Shown here one piece after another: positions 53,467-61,988 of a DNA stretch of 64,000 nt. The position numbers and the translations under genes are program-made. Within the stretch, counting starts at the first letter, position 1. Each line of letters opens with the position of its first letter. The DNA comes from Candidatus Buchananbacteria bacterium CG10_big_fil_rev_8_21_14_0_10_33_19 (GTDB taxonomy: Bacteria; Patescibacteria; ABY1; 2-01-FULL-39-33), in NCBI GenBank assembly GCA_002773855.1, contig PEZY01000005.1:124001-188000 (forward strand), given 5' to 3'. The notes beneath the pieces were generated by a model, which made no database searches, was not told the DNA's origin, and was given only the letters and a program-made list of their open reading frames with translations.

Positions 53467-54273
53467 TTAATTTAGTTTCAAATTTATCTCTAAAACATTT
53501 TTCAGTAAACAAGCCACCGTCAGTGGCCCCACTCCACCTGGCACCGGTGACACGAAAGCCGCCACCTCTTTTACGCTATCATCAGCATCTCCCACAATCT
53601 GACCATTTAATTTATTTATACCAACGTCAATTATAATTGCCTCTTTTTTAATCATTTCTTTCTGCAGTGAATTCGGCTGTCCCAAAGCAATAATCACAAT
53701 ATCGTAATCAGCACAATTATCTGGAATTTTAGAATCACGACTAACACTAGCTATACCAAAAACAGATAAATACTTATCCAACTTGGCGGTATAAATATCA
53801 CTATTAGCTATCACTAAAGTTTTTTTACTAGTCAAATCTTCATTAGTATATTTAAGCAACTCCATAATGGCGGCAATAGTTGGTGGCGTCACCTGTTCAC
53901 TAGCACCACTAGAAAAAAAGCCATCAACATCCTTGTCCTTAGATATTAAATCAATTATGGCTTGAGTTTCAAAACCTTTTGGTAGTGGCAACTGTAGTAG
54001 GATGCCATCAACATCAATATCTTTATTTAAAAATTCAATTAGCTCGGCTAATTCTTTTTCACTAATATTATCCGGACATAGATATTTATGAAAATTAATA
54101 CCCACTTCCAAACAAGCTTTTTCTTTACGCTTAATATAAGACACTGAAGCCTCATTGTCACCCACTAGTACCACAGCCAAACCGGGCTTTTTATTTAAAG
54201 TAAATATCTTTTTAGCTAAATCTGATTTTATTTTATCGGCCAATTCTTGACCATTTAATATTACAGCTGACAT
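53467..54273 (-). CDS. folD: FolD (methylene-THF dehydrogenase/cyclohydrolase) with unusual NADP loop
   Basis: 268 residues from the ATG at 54273, five bases after the glyA stop (an ATG five codons earlier overlaps glyA). The catalytic domain is intact: SYIKRKEKAC (Tyr/Lys pair), ILLQLPLP, DKDVDGF, and C-terminal SPVPGGVGPLT. The Rossmann motif normally written G-R-S-x-I-V-G-x-P is ANSDIYTAK here, and P-C-T-P is Q-V-T-P-P. FolD interconverts methylene-, methenyl- and formyl-tetrahydrofolate. The dehydrogenase half may be weakened (inference). Confidence 0.9.
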   Translation of the reverse strand: MSAVILNGQELADKIKSDLAKKIFTLNKKPGLAVVLVGDNEASVSYIKRKEKACLEVGINFHKYLCPDNISEKELAELIEFLNKDIDVDGILLQLPLPKGFETQAIIDLISKDKDVDGFFSSGASEQVTPPTIAAIMELLKYTNEDLTSKKTLVIANSDIYTAKLDKYLSVFGIASVSRDSKIPDNCADYDIVIIALGQPNSLQKEMIKKEAIIIDVGINKLNGQIVGDADDSVKEVAAFVSPVPGGVGPLTVACLLKNVLEINLKLN

Positions 54274-54277
54274 AATT

Positions 54278-55516
54278 TTATTTAACACTATAGATAGGAA
54301 ATTTCTTAGTTAATTTATTTACCAATGTTTTAATTTCCTGTTTTAATTTTATATTATTTGGATCTTTTAAAATAGCGGCAATCCAATGACCGATAATCAT
54401 AATTTCTTTTTCGCCCATTCCACGAGTCGTTAAAGCCGGTGTCCCAATTCTAATTCCCGACGGATGAAACGGTGTGGCTGGATCATAGGGAATCATATTA
54501 GCATTAGTGTAAATACTAGCCTCGGCCAAGGCTTCGGCTCCCACTTTACCAGAAATATTTAGTGGCCGACAATCTACTAATACCAAATGATTTTCTGTAC
54601 TATCAGCTATCAATTTAATACCATTATCCATCAACACTTTTGCCAATATTTCAGCATTTACCACGGTTTGCTTTTGATCTTTTTTAAATTTATCGGTAGT
54701 GGCCTCAGCAAAAGCGATGGCTTTAGCCGCAATAACATTTTCCAGTGGTCCACCCTGAAGTCCTGGAAAAACCGCTTTATCTATGTCCTTACTTAGACTA
54801 GATTTACAAATTATTATGGCACTTCTAGGTCCGCGCAAAGTTTTATGAGTGGTAGTGGTCACCACATCGGCCTCAGGAAATGGTGATGGATGAACGCCGC
54901 CAATTACTAGTCCGGCAATATGAGAAATATCGGCCAAGTGATAAGCACCAACTTTCTTAGCAATTTGTGAAATCTTTTTAAAATTTATTTTCTGAGTGTA
55001 AGCCGTCGCTCCCGAGACAATCATCTTGGGTTTTTCCCGCAAAGCTATGCGCTCAATTTCAGCATAATCAAATTTATTGGTTTTAGGATCAACACTATAA
55101 TGAGCAAAATTAAAAAGCTTGCCAGAAAAATTAACTGGTGAACCATGACTTAAATGTCCGCCCGCTCCCAAATCTAAAGCCAAAATCTTATCACCGGGTT
55201 TTAGTAATCCCAAATAAACAGCCATGTTAGCTGATGAACCCGAATGAGGTTGCACATTAACCTGCCATTTCTGATCAGATAAGCCAAACATTTCAAGAGC
55301 TAAATTTTGAGCTGTGATTTCAATTTGATCAATAAATTCATTGCCAGTGTAATACCGCTTCCCAGGATATCCTTCGCTGTATTTATTAGATAATGGTGTG
55401 CCCATAGCCTCAAGTACATCTAAACTGGCATAATTTTCACTAGCAATCATAACCAAGCCGTCTTGTTGACGCTTGGTTTCTTGATTAATTAATTTTTGGA
55501 TGGATTTTTTATTCAT
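54278..55516 (-). CDS. glyA: Serine hydroxymethyltransferase
   Basis: 412 residues. PLP-lysine motif TTTTHKTLRGPR, N-terminal SENYAS and GYPGKRYYTGNE, and GGPLEN are all diagnostic. Converts serine and tetrahydrofolate to glycine and methylene-tetrahydrofolate, the substrate of folD directly downstream. A two-gene one-carbon unit. Normal length. Confidence 0.98.
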   Translation of the reverse strand: MNKKSIQKLINQETKRQQDGLVMIASENYASLDVLEAMGTPLSNKYSEGYPGKRYYTGNEFIDQIEITAQNLALEMFGLSDQKWQVNVQPHSGSSANMAVYLGLLKPGDKILALDLGAGGHLSHGSPVNFSGKLFNFAHYSVDPKTNKFDYAEIERIALREKPKMIVSGATAYTQKINFKKISQIAKKVGAYHLADISHIAGLVIGGVHPSPFPEADVVTTTTHKTLRGPRSAIIICKSSLSKDIDKAVFPGLQGGPLENVIAAKAIAFAEATTDKFKKDQKQTVVNAEILAKVLMDNGIKLIADSTENHLVLVDCRPLNISGKVGAEALAEASIYTNANMIPYDPATPFHPSGIRIGTPALTTRGMGEKEIMIIGHWIAAILKDPNNIKLKQEIKTLVNKLTKKFPIYSVK

Positions 55517-55548
55517 TTGTTTATATTATATCAAACAGTGACATTAAT

Positions 55549-57132
55549 TCAATTTAATGTTTTTGTCATATAAGTTCCCTCCAATTTATAACCAAACTTT
55601 TCATAATACCTTCTCACACCCACTCCCGCAATAATCGCCATTTTATTCAGACCATTTTTTTGACATATTTCTTCGGCTTTCAGTAGTAATGCTGTGCCCA
55701 ATCCTCCATGCTGCACATTACCCTTGTGGCCAATTTCGGTTAATTTACCATAAGTATGAAGCTCACGGATTAAGCCAGCTCCCACCAGCTCTGGAACAAA
55801 ATTAGTCTGAGCCTTGCTATCAATTCTTAGTCGTAAAAAAGCATACAAAACCTTCTCATCCTTAGACTCATAACTCAAAAAATATTCCATCCCTTCATTG
55901 GCTTTATACGGTCTAACCTTTAATACTAAATCATCTATAGTTTGTGGTATGGTGTGATGACGACCGACTTCTCGACACCTAATACAACGACAAGTCCAAC
56001 CTTCTTTTTTAGATTGATTATCCAATAACTGTCGTAAATTAGTAATACTATTACCAGCCAAAATACTTTCTTCTGGAATATCTCTAATTAATCGAGTAAT
56101 TCGCACATACTCTGGTGTAATTTTTTTAATATTAACTAATAATTTATGGAGTTGTTTCTCGGTATAAGGTTTATATTTACCGCTCTTCCACCAGCCATAT
56201 AGCTCAGCATGCTCATTAACCACACAGGGATAAACTTTTACCATATCTGGCATAAAATCTGGATGGGTATACACCTTTTTAAACATAGCCAAATCCTTGG
56301 CTGGCGTAGAACCAGGCAAGTCGGGCATAAAATGCATATTAATTTTAAAGCCAGCTTCCTTTAAGAGTCTAATGGCTCTAATACTGCGTTCAATAGTATG
56401 TCCCCTTTTGTTGTAAGCTAAAATTTTATTATCAATATGCTGTAAACCAATCTCAACTCTCGTACAGCCAAATTTTCTCATTTCTAAAATTTCTTTTTGA
56501 CTAATATAATCAGGTCGAGTCTCTAAAGTTAAACCAATACAACGATGTTGAGCTGATTCATTAACTTTTTGAGCCTCAAGTAAACTAGAAGACTTCTTAC
56601 CATTTAAAGCTTCAAAGCATCTTTTAATATACCAGTTCTTATAATGATGGGTGTGAGACGACCAAGTTCCACCAATAATAATTAATTCTATCTTATCGGT
56701 ATTATGACCATTGGACTTAAGGGCTTTAAGTCTCATAGTAATTTGTCGATAAGGATCAAAATCATTTAAAATAGCTCGCATCACTGCTGGCTCATTAGAT
56801 AAATAACTTTTAGGCATTCTAACTTCGGTTGGACAAAAAACACATTTACCCGGGCAAGGATAAGCTTTAGTCAAAACAGTAATCACCGCTACCCCAGACA
56901 TTGTCCTCACTGCTCTTTTGGTCAATAATTTTTCCAATTCCAAACTCGGTTTAATTTTTTTAATTTTAATTAAACTATGATAAGCTGAAAGTAGCTTTGA
57001 TTTTTCGGGTGGTGGAAAACCCATTTTACCAGCCTCTGTTCTCACCACAAACATAAATTCCTTAGTCGAAACCGGCTTAGCCACTATCAAAGCTTTAATT
57101 ATTTTTTGTAACTGTATCTTGGTCATAAGCAT
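55549..57132 (-). CDS. elp3: Elp3-type tRNA U34 radical SAM/acetyltransferase
   Basis: 527 residues. The radical SAM domain has iron-sulfur Cys at 93, 97 and 100 (CPGKCVFC) and the GGTWSSHTHHYKNWYIKRC block. The C-terminal GNAT domain has QHGGLGTALLLKAEEI and YYEKFGYKLEG. A Cys cluster (CRCIRCREVGRH) sits before the GNAT. Elp3 makes 5-carboxymethyl-type modification of wobble U34. The start is either ATG 57132 or ATG 57126; with 57132 it touches, back to back, the start of the Trm9-like methyltransferase. Confidence 0.95.
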   Translation of the reverse strand: MLMTKIQLQKIIKALIVAKPVSTKEFMFVVRTEAGKMGFPPPEKSKLLSAYHSLIKIKKIKPSLELEKLLTKRAVRTMSGVAVITVLTKAYPCPGKCVFCPTEVRMPKSYLSNEPAVMRAILNDFDPYRQITMRLKALKSNGHNTDKIELIIIGGTWSSHTHHYKNWYIKRCFEALNGKKSSSLLEAQKVNESAQHRCIGLTLETRPDYISQKEILEMRKFGCTRVEIGLQHIDNKILAYNKRGHTIERSIRAIRLLKEAGFKINMHFMPDLPGSTPAKDLAMFKKVYTHPDFMPDMVKVYPCVVNEHAELYGWWKSGKYKPYTEKQLHKLLVNIKKITPEYVRITRLIRDIPEESILAGNSITNLRQLLDNQSKKEGWTCRCIRCREVGRHHTIPQTIDDLVLKVRPYKANEGMEYFLSYESKDEKVLYAFLRLRIDSKAQTNFVPELVGAGLIRELHTYGKLTEIGHKGNVQHGGLGTALLLKAEEICQKNGLNKMAIIAGVGVRRYYEKFGYKLEGTYMTKTLN

Positions 57133-57849
57133 ATGAATAAAAAAACTATAAAAAAAATCTTAGAAGCCACTCCTAGTCTCTACAATAAAATAGCAGAAGA
57201 CTTTTATCAAACCAGAAAAAAACCCTGGCCAATTACCGATTTAATAAAATCATACACTGACTCAGCTAAAAACATTATAGATATTGGCTGCGGCAGTGGT
57301 CGACTATCAGAATTAATTGCTGACAATCAATATTATCTAGGAATCGATAATTCCAGTGAGCTTATTAAGATTGCTCAGAATAATTATTATAACAGAAAAA
57401 ACCTAACTTTTCAAGTCCAAGATATTACCGATAATATCTTAACAACCAAGAAATTTGATTTGGGCTTAATGATTGCTGTTATTCATCATATACCTACTAC
57501 TGAGTTACAATTAAAAATTCTCAAAAATATTTATAAATCTCTAGCTATAGGCGGCGATCTAATCATCACCTCCTGGAACTTATGGCAAAAAGATTATCGT
57601 CATCACTTATTTAATTATAAATTAAAATTCAGACAATATAAAATTCTATCTTTTAACGACGCCTTTATTCCTTGGAAAAAAAACAACGTCAATGAATCCA
57701 GATACGTTCATTCTTTTTCCAAAGCAGAATTAAAAAAATTACTAGAACTATCTGGTTTTCAAATACAAGAAATATTTTATGAGGCTAGTGGTCAAAAAAC
57801 TTCTCGATTCAATGGTAAAAACTTAGTCGCCATTGCTACCAAGAAATAA
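57133..57849 (+). CDS. Trm9/ALKBH8-like SAM methyltransferase
   Basis: 238 residues. SAM loop IIDIGCGSGRL (about 52-62), GIDNSSELIKIA, and the Trm9-like IAVIHHIPT, LIITSWN and RYVHSFSKAELKKLLELSGF. The N-terminal YNKIAEDFYQTRKKPWP also fits Trm9, which methylates cm5U34 made by Elongator. Its ATG begins on the base next to the elp3 ATG. The pairing with Elp3 strongly suggests wobble-uridine esterification; the substrate assignment is inference. Confidence 0.85.
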   Translation: MNKKTIKKILEATPSLYNKIAEDFYQTRKKPWPITDLIKSYTDSAKNIIDIGCGSGRLSELIADNQYYLGIDNSSELIKIAQNNYYNRKNLTFQVQDITDNILTTKKFDLGLMIAVIHHIPTTELQLKILKNIYKSLAIGGDLIITSWNLWQKDYRHHLFNYKLKFRQYKILSFNDAFIPWKKNNVNESRYVHSFSKAELKKLLELSGFQIQEIFYEASGQKTSRFNGKNLVAIATKK

Positions 57850-57876
57850 TTAATATTTAATATTGTTATTTATTAA

Positions 57877-57885
57877 TGCTATAAT
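57877..57885 (+). promoter_or_regulatory. Extended -10 promoter of phosphohexomutase gene
   Basis: TGC directly before TATAAT (57880-57885), with only a poor -35. It lies about 68 bases before the ATG at 57954. Confidence 0.6.
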
Positions 57886-57953
57886 AGACTATAGTTTTAA
57901 AGTTAGTAAAAAAACATTATTTTACAACTTTTAAGTTTTCAACTAATAGGACT

Positions 57954-59327
57954 ATGTCAAAAATAAATCAAACAATTTTTCGAGAATACGATATTAGAGG
58001 AAAATATCCTAGTGAAATAGACCTACAAACTGCCTATTTAATCGGCAAAGCTTTTGCGACTTCACTAAAAGCCAAAAAAATTGCGGCGGCTAGTGATCGA
58101 CGCCAAGAATCGGCCACTATCATGCCGGCTTTTTTGTGTGGCATCAAAGACGCTGGTTGTAAAATATATTATTTAGGCATTAACAGCACGCCCACTGTTT
58201 TTTTTGCTGTCAAAGAAATGAAACTCGACGGTGGCGTGGCTTTTACCGCCTCCCACAATCCAATTGGCTACACTGGCTTAAAACTTTGTGACAAAAAAGG
58301 TTCACTACTTGGCTTAAATACCGGTGTTAAAAAAATTAGGCAGCTAGCCCAAAAAATACCCACTCCTGTAAACAATACTTTTACTATGCCCGCCCATACT
58401 AATATTGACATAACTTCGGCTTATTATAAATTTGCCTCAAAAATTATTGACTTAGATAAAATCCGAGGTTTTAAAATAGTCCTTGATGCTAGTGGTGGCT
58501 CTGGTGCCAGATTAGCTGATTATTTTTTTGTCCGGCTACATTCTAAAATAATAAAAATGAACTTCAAACCCAATGACAAGTTTGCTGATCATGGTCCTAA
58601 TCCGATGCTAGCCAAAAATCAAAAACTAGCTAGTCTAGAAGTCAAAAAAACCAAAGCTAATTTAGGCATTATCTATGATGGTGATGGCGACCGATCTATA
58701 TTTATAGACGACACTGGAAAATTTATTAGTCCTTATTACATTAATTGTTTATTAGCTAAGATAATACTTAGTAAATACAAAAAAATCGGCATAGTTATGG
58801 ATGCTCGCCTTAGATTAGGCTTAAGTGAGGTTATTAAAAATGCTGGCGGCACACCAATTATTTGTCGCTCTGGCTATTCAAATTTAGTAAAACTCATGCA
58901 AACCAAAAAAGCACTTTTTGGCTGTGAAAACTCTGGTCATTATTTTTTTAATTTTAAATTAATTGATAAAAAAACTAATTTTATTTTTGGTGATGCTATC
59001 ATGCCTTCACTATTAATTTTGGAGTACTTAAAAGAAAATAAGCTATCACTCAAAGAAGCTATTACTGAATTCAAAAATAAATATTTTATTTCTGGAGAAA
59101 TAAATTATGAAAATATAATTTTTGAAAAAGCCGAGAAATTATTAGCCAAAAAATATGCTAAATATAAAACTGATGATTTAGACGGCTTGTCTATTTATGG
59201 CGATGATTGGTTTGTTAATATGCGTCCTTCCAAAACCGAGCCTATAGTCAGATTAAACATCGAAGCAAAAACCAAAGAAAATCTCCAAAAAATTACCCAA
59301 GAAGTGTCCAATTTAATTAAAAAATAA
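57954..59327 (+). CDS. Phosphomannomutase/phosphoglucomutase
   Basis: 457 residues of the alpha-D-phosphohexomutase family: N-terminal FREYDIRGKYP, active-site serine in TASHNPIGYTGLK, magnesium loop DGDGDRSIFID, sugar loop CENSGHYFF, and phosphate loop RPSKTEPIVRLNIEA. Converts hexose-6-phosphate to hexose-1-phosphate for glycan precursors. Monocistronic, with its own promoter and terminator. Confidence 0.95.
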   Translation: MSKINQTIFREYDIRGKYPSEIDLQTAYLIGKAFATSLKAKKIAAASDRRQESATIMPAFLCGIKDAGCKIYYLGINSTPTVFFAVKEMKLDGGVAFTASHNPIGYTGLKLCDKKGSLLGLNTGVKKIRQLAQKIPTPVNNTFTMPAHTNIDITSAYYKFASKIIDLDKIRGFKIVLDASGGSGARLADYFFVRLHSKIIKMNFKPNDKFADHGPNPMLAKNQKLASLEVKKTKANLGIIYDGDGDRSIFIDDTGKFISPYYINCLLAKIILSKYKKIGIVMDARLRLGLSEVIKNAGGTPIICRSGYSNLVKLMQTKKALFGCENSGHYFFNFKLIDKKTNFIFGDAIMPSLLILEYLKENKLSLKEAITEFKNKYFISGEINYENIIFEKAEKLLAKKYAKYKTDDLDGLSIYGDDWFVNMRPSKTEPIVRLNIEAKTKENLQKITQEVSNLIKK

Positions 59328-59331
59328 AGCC

Positions 59332-59361
59332 AAAAAACACAGAATAACTTCTGTGTTTTTT
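59332..59361 (+). terminator. Bidirectional terminator between phosphohexomutase and trpS
   Basis: Thirteen-bp stem aaaaaacacagaa / ttctgtgtttttt, four-base loop, with A- and T-runs on both sides so that it serves the convergent genes. Confidence 0.9.
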
Positions 59362-59371
59362 AATATATTTT

Positions 59372-60319
59372 TTATTGTAAACCAATAATTTCTTTAATTT
59401 CTCCAATGCTTTTAGCCGCAATTTTTTCCGCTTTCTTCTGACCATCTTTTAAGACTTTATCAACATATTTACTATTCTTCAATAATTTTTCTTTCTGTTG
59501 TCTAAAATCTGTAAAATAATCATATACTCCTGCAGCAATTATAGCCTTTGTCTCACCCATTCGCTCTGGGTTAAATTCACCAGGCATATTTGTTTCAAAA
59601 GCCTGATAAATACCTCGTAAATTTTCAATGCCCTTGTCAGTAGTTACCGCTTTTTTAATTTTATCTAATATCACTTCTGCTGATTCATCAATACCTAACC
59701 AGTGTTTCTCGCCCAAAGATTTAGACATTTTTTTGTCTGGATCAGCCAAGCTCATGACTCTAGCTGTAGGGGTTAATAGTGGTTTAGCTTCTGGAAAAAA
59801 ATTAGTCTTATATTTATTATTAAACCATCTAGCCACATCTCTGGTTAATTCCACATGTTGAATCTGATCTTCACCGACCGGAATTAATTCACCTCGATAC
59901 AATAATATATCAGCGGCTTGTAGAATTGGGTAATCAAATAAACCCATATTAATATTCTTTAATTGTCGTCCAGATTTATCTTTAAACTGAGTCATCCGCT
60001 CTAGCTCGGCCACTGGTGTGACAGTATTAAATATCCAAGCTAATTCTGTACACTGAGGCACTTGAGACTGAATAAAGATAGTCACTTTTTCAGGATCCAA
60101 GCCAGCCGCCAAATAATCAACTACTAAATTGAAAATTTGTTGACGCTTGTCTTCTGGATTATAATTCTCGGTTATTGAATGATAATCCGCCACAAAAAAG
60201 AAACAATCATATTTCCCACTGTTTTGAATATCAACCCAATTTTTTAGGGCTCCCAAATAATTTCCAATATGGAGTTGACCACTAGGTTGCATACCAGAAA
60301 CCACTATTTGTTTTTTCAT
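59372..60319 (-). CDS. trpS: Tryptophanyl-tRNA synthetase
   Basis: 315 residues from the ATG at 60319; a GTG three codons upstream (60328) is also possible. HIGH-type GQLHIGNYLGAL, the TrpRS signatures FVADYHSIT and LQAADILLY and PVGEDQIQHVELTRD, and KMSKS (DKKMSKSLG). Normal length. No plus-strand neighbour conflicts. Confidence 0.97.
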   Translation of the reverse strand: MKKQIVVSGMQPSGQLHIGNYLGALKNWVDIQNSGKYDCFFFVADYHSITENYNPEDKRQQIFNLVVDYLAAGLDPEKVTIFIQSQVPQCTELAWIFNTVTPVAELERMTQFKDKSGRQLKNINMGLFDYPILQAADILLYRGELIPVGEDQIQHVELTRDVARWFNNKYKTNFFPEAKPLLTPTARVMSLADPDKKMSKSLGEKHWLGIDESAEVILDKIKKAVTTDKGIENLRGIYQAFETNMPGEFNPERMGETKAIIAAGVYDYFTDFRQQKEKLLKNSKYVDKVLKDGQKKAEKIAAKSIGEIKEIIGLQ

Positions 60320-60387
60320 ATTTACCACGTTAAATTTGATTTATACTCTAGTGTCAGTATTAATTTGTAAGTAGTTTACCAAAAAAA

Positions 60388-60416
60388 TTGACAAACAACA
60401 AGCTTAGTTTTAAACT
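60388..60416 (+). promoter_or_regulatory. Sigma70 promoter of the small-protein pair
   Basis: TTGACA at 60388-60393, 17-base spacer, TAAACT at 60411-60416. Confidence 0.65.
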
Positions 60417-60461
60417 TAAAAAAGTAATCCTAATCTCATAATCAAGAAAGGGTGGCTAAAT

Positions 60462-60548
60462 ATGACAGAGCATATGGGCATATTCTTACAGTACTTTTTC
60501 CTTCTAGGTATAATAATTATCATCATAAAAACCATCAAGGAGTGGTAA
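60462..60548 (+). CDS. 28-residue membrane peptide
   Basis: ATG at 60462; sequence starts MTEHMG, then a single very hydrophobic helix (Phe/Leu/Ile, about 7-22) and a short basic tail ending in KEW. A purine/G-rich patch (aagggtgg) precedes the start. Its stop is one base before the next ATG. Follows a canonical promoter. Too short for confident homology. Confidence 0.5.
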   Translation: MTEHMGIFLQYFFLLGIIIIIIKTIKEW

Positions 60549-60549
60549 A

Positions 60550-60723
60550 ATGAAATATAACAGCTGTCCTCACGCTCCACAATTATTTAAAAATGTTCTT
60601 TTCAAATTAATTCAAAATGACTTAGTTGTAATCTATTGGTGTGATAAATGCAACGGTGAATTCAACCGTCGACCAACATCACTGGAGATTTTAGAAGCCA
60701 AGAACCTTGGTATCATCAAATAA
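60550..60723 (+). CDS. 57-residue zinc-ribbon-like protein
   Basis: ATG at 60550 with a perfect aaggag Shine-Dalgarno seven bases upstream, inside the end of the previous small gene. C-P-H near residue 6 and C-D-K-C at about 34-37 give a possible metal site, followed by a basic NRRP segment and a helix. A terminator follows four bases after the stop. Probably a real, lineage-specific small protein. Confidence 0.7.
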   Translation: MKYNSCPHAPQLFKNVLFKLIQNDLVVIYWCDKCNGEFNRRPTSLEILEAKNLGIIK

Positions 60724-60728
60724 CTTGG

Positions 60729-60750
60729 GGCAGATATATCTGCCTTTTTT
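60729..60750 (+). terminator. Rho-independent terminator after the small-protein pair
   Basis: Stem ggcagata / tatctgcc (internal four bases form the loop) followed directly by six T. Confidence 0.88.
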
Positions 60751-60801
60751 GTTTACTAATTTATTATATTTAGTTTATCAACAACCACTGGCCAAAAACC
60801 C

Positions 60802-60830
60802 TTGACATCATTATTAATTATCGCTATACT
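60802..60830 (+). promoter_or_regulatory. Sigma70 promoter of the AdoMet decarboxylase-like gene
   Basis: Consensus TTGACA at 60802-60807, 17-base spacer, TATACT at 60825-60830; leader of about 47 bases. Confidence 0.8.
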
Positions 60831-60883
60831 GGATTCTAAAAGTTCTTTAAAAAACTTTACTAATTAATAAAAGATTAAAAGGA

Positions 60884-61273
60884 ATGAAAATTTCTGCCTT
60901 ACGCTTGCTTTACAAAAAGCAAAAGGCGTGGGGACTGACAGCAAGTATTGACTTGTCTGGATGCGACCATGAACTTATTCAATCGCCAAAAGCGATAAAA
61001 CATTTCGTCAAAGAAATGATTACATCGATTAACATGCAAACTCATGGACCAATGCATATCGAAAGATTTGCCGAGGGTCATTTGGAAGGTTATTCGGTAA
61101 TGCAATTTCTTGAGACGTCGTCTCTAACAATTCACTTTGATCACATGATCGGAGATCGGGCTTTTATTGATATTTTTAGTTGTAAATTTTTCGACCCAGA
61201 CAAGGCGGCTAAATTTTCTAAAGAGTATTTTAAAGCAAATAAAGCAAGAACCAAAACAATTATTCGTTATTAA
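60884..61273 (+). CDS. S-adenosylmethionine decarboxylase-like protein (SpeH type)
   Basis: 129 residues, the size of bacterial SpeH. ASIDLSGCDHELI matches the N-terminal V-D-L-Y-G-C-D; MHIERFAEGHLEGYSVM fits the following strands; LETSSLTIHFDH aligns with the self-cleavage region A-E-S-H-I-S-I-H, with Ser79, His84 and Cys100 (DIFSC) at the places of Ser63, His68 and Cys83. The residue before the Ser is Thr, where Glu is usual, and one residue is inserted between His and Cys. Own promoter; the start has an aagga almost touching the ATG. No spermidine synthase is nearby. Confidence 0.78.
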   Translation: MKISALRLLYKKQKAWGLTASIDLSGCDHELIQSPKAIKHFVKEMITSINMQTHGPMHIERFAEGHLEGYSVMQFLETSSLTIHFDHMIGDRAFIDIFSCKFFDPDKAAKFSKEYFKANKARTKTIIRY

Positions 61274-61326
61274 AATAACAAAACAAAAAACAGCAATTAA
61301 TTGCTGTTTTTTGTTTTGTTATTTTA
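61271..61326. terminator. Perfect 56-bp palindrome spanning both convergent stop codons
   Basis: 28-base arms, fully complementary by hand check; the core is aacagcaatt / aattgctgtt with A/T-rich flanks. The taa at 61271-61273 ends the plus gene, and tta at 61324-61326 is the stop of the minus gene. Works as a terminator in either direction. Confidence 0.9.
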
Positions 61327-61971
61327 TTTTCTGATCAACCAAAAGTCCTTCCAATCACCACTTTTCATATCTCGTTTAATAAATATTAAAAACAAGCTAC
61401 CCAACAGATTAAAGATGACAACTAATATAAAAACCCATTTAAAGCCTAAATAGTAAGCCAAGCTACCGCCAATAGCTCCAGTCATAGCTGAACCAATATC
61501 AGTCAATGTATAATAAACACCTAATTCCGTACCCTCTTTACCATTGTCTAAATGACGATGGAAAATTGCCATATAAGCTGGGAAAGTAGCTGCTGTCACC
61601 GCTCCATAAATAGCTTGAACTAAATATAACTGAGGCACTGTTTTAATAAACACATAAGCCAATGGTACAAGTGACATAATAATTGAACCGATAAACACCA
61701 CCCAAAAATCATCTCTCTCGCCTTTAATCTTATCAATCAATGTAGCCAAAGGAATTTGAGCTATGCTTTTAGTAACCAGAAATATAGTCATAGCAATACC
61801 AGCCACCTGAATATTAGCCCCATCTATATAGTCAGTTATAAAGACAGCAAAGATTGGTCCTAGTAAACCATAGCTACCGACTATTATTAAATCAGAAATA
61901 ATCATCCAACGTATCACTGAGCTAAAATTAAACATTAAATAATTTTGCCACCCAGAATACCTTTTATTCAT
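61324..61971 (-). CDS. Half-length MFS membrane protein
   Basis: 215 residues with about six transmembrane helices, half of a normal MFS protein. The charged loop DKIKGERDDFW occupies the place of the MFS motif A loop between helices 2 and 3. No frameshift or upstream remnant is seen, so it is complete rather than broken and would have to act as a dimer. It starts 18 bases after the stop of the RNase J gene on the same strand, so the two may be co-transcribed. Confidence 0.85.
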   Translation of the reverse strand: MNKRYSGWQNYLMFNFSSVIRWMIISDLIIVGSYGLLGPIFAVFITDYIDGANIQVAGIAMTIFLVTKSIAQIPLATLIDKIKGERDDFWVVFIGSIIMSLVPLAYVFIKTVPQLYLVQAIYGAVTAATFPAYMAIFHRHLDNGKEGTELGVYYTLTDIGSAMTGAIGGSLAYYLGFKWVFILVVIFNLLGSLFLIFIKRDMKSGDWKDFWLIRK

Positions 61972-61988
61972 ATTATTTTTTTAATAAA

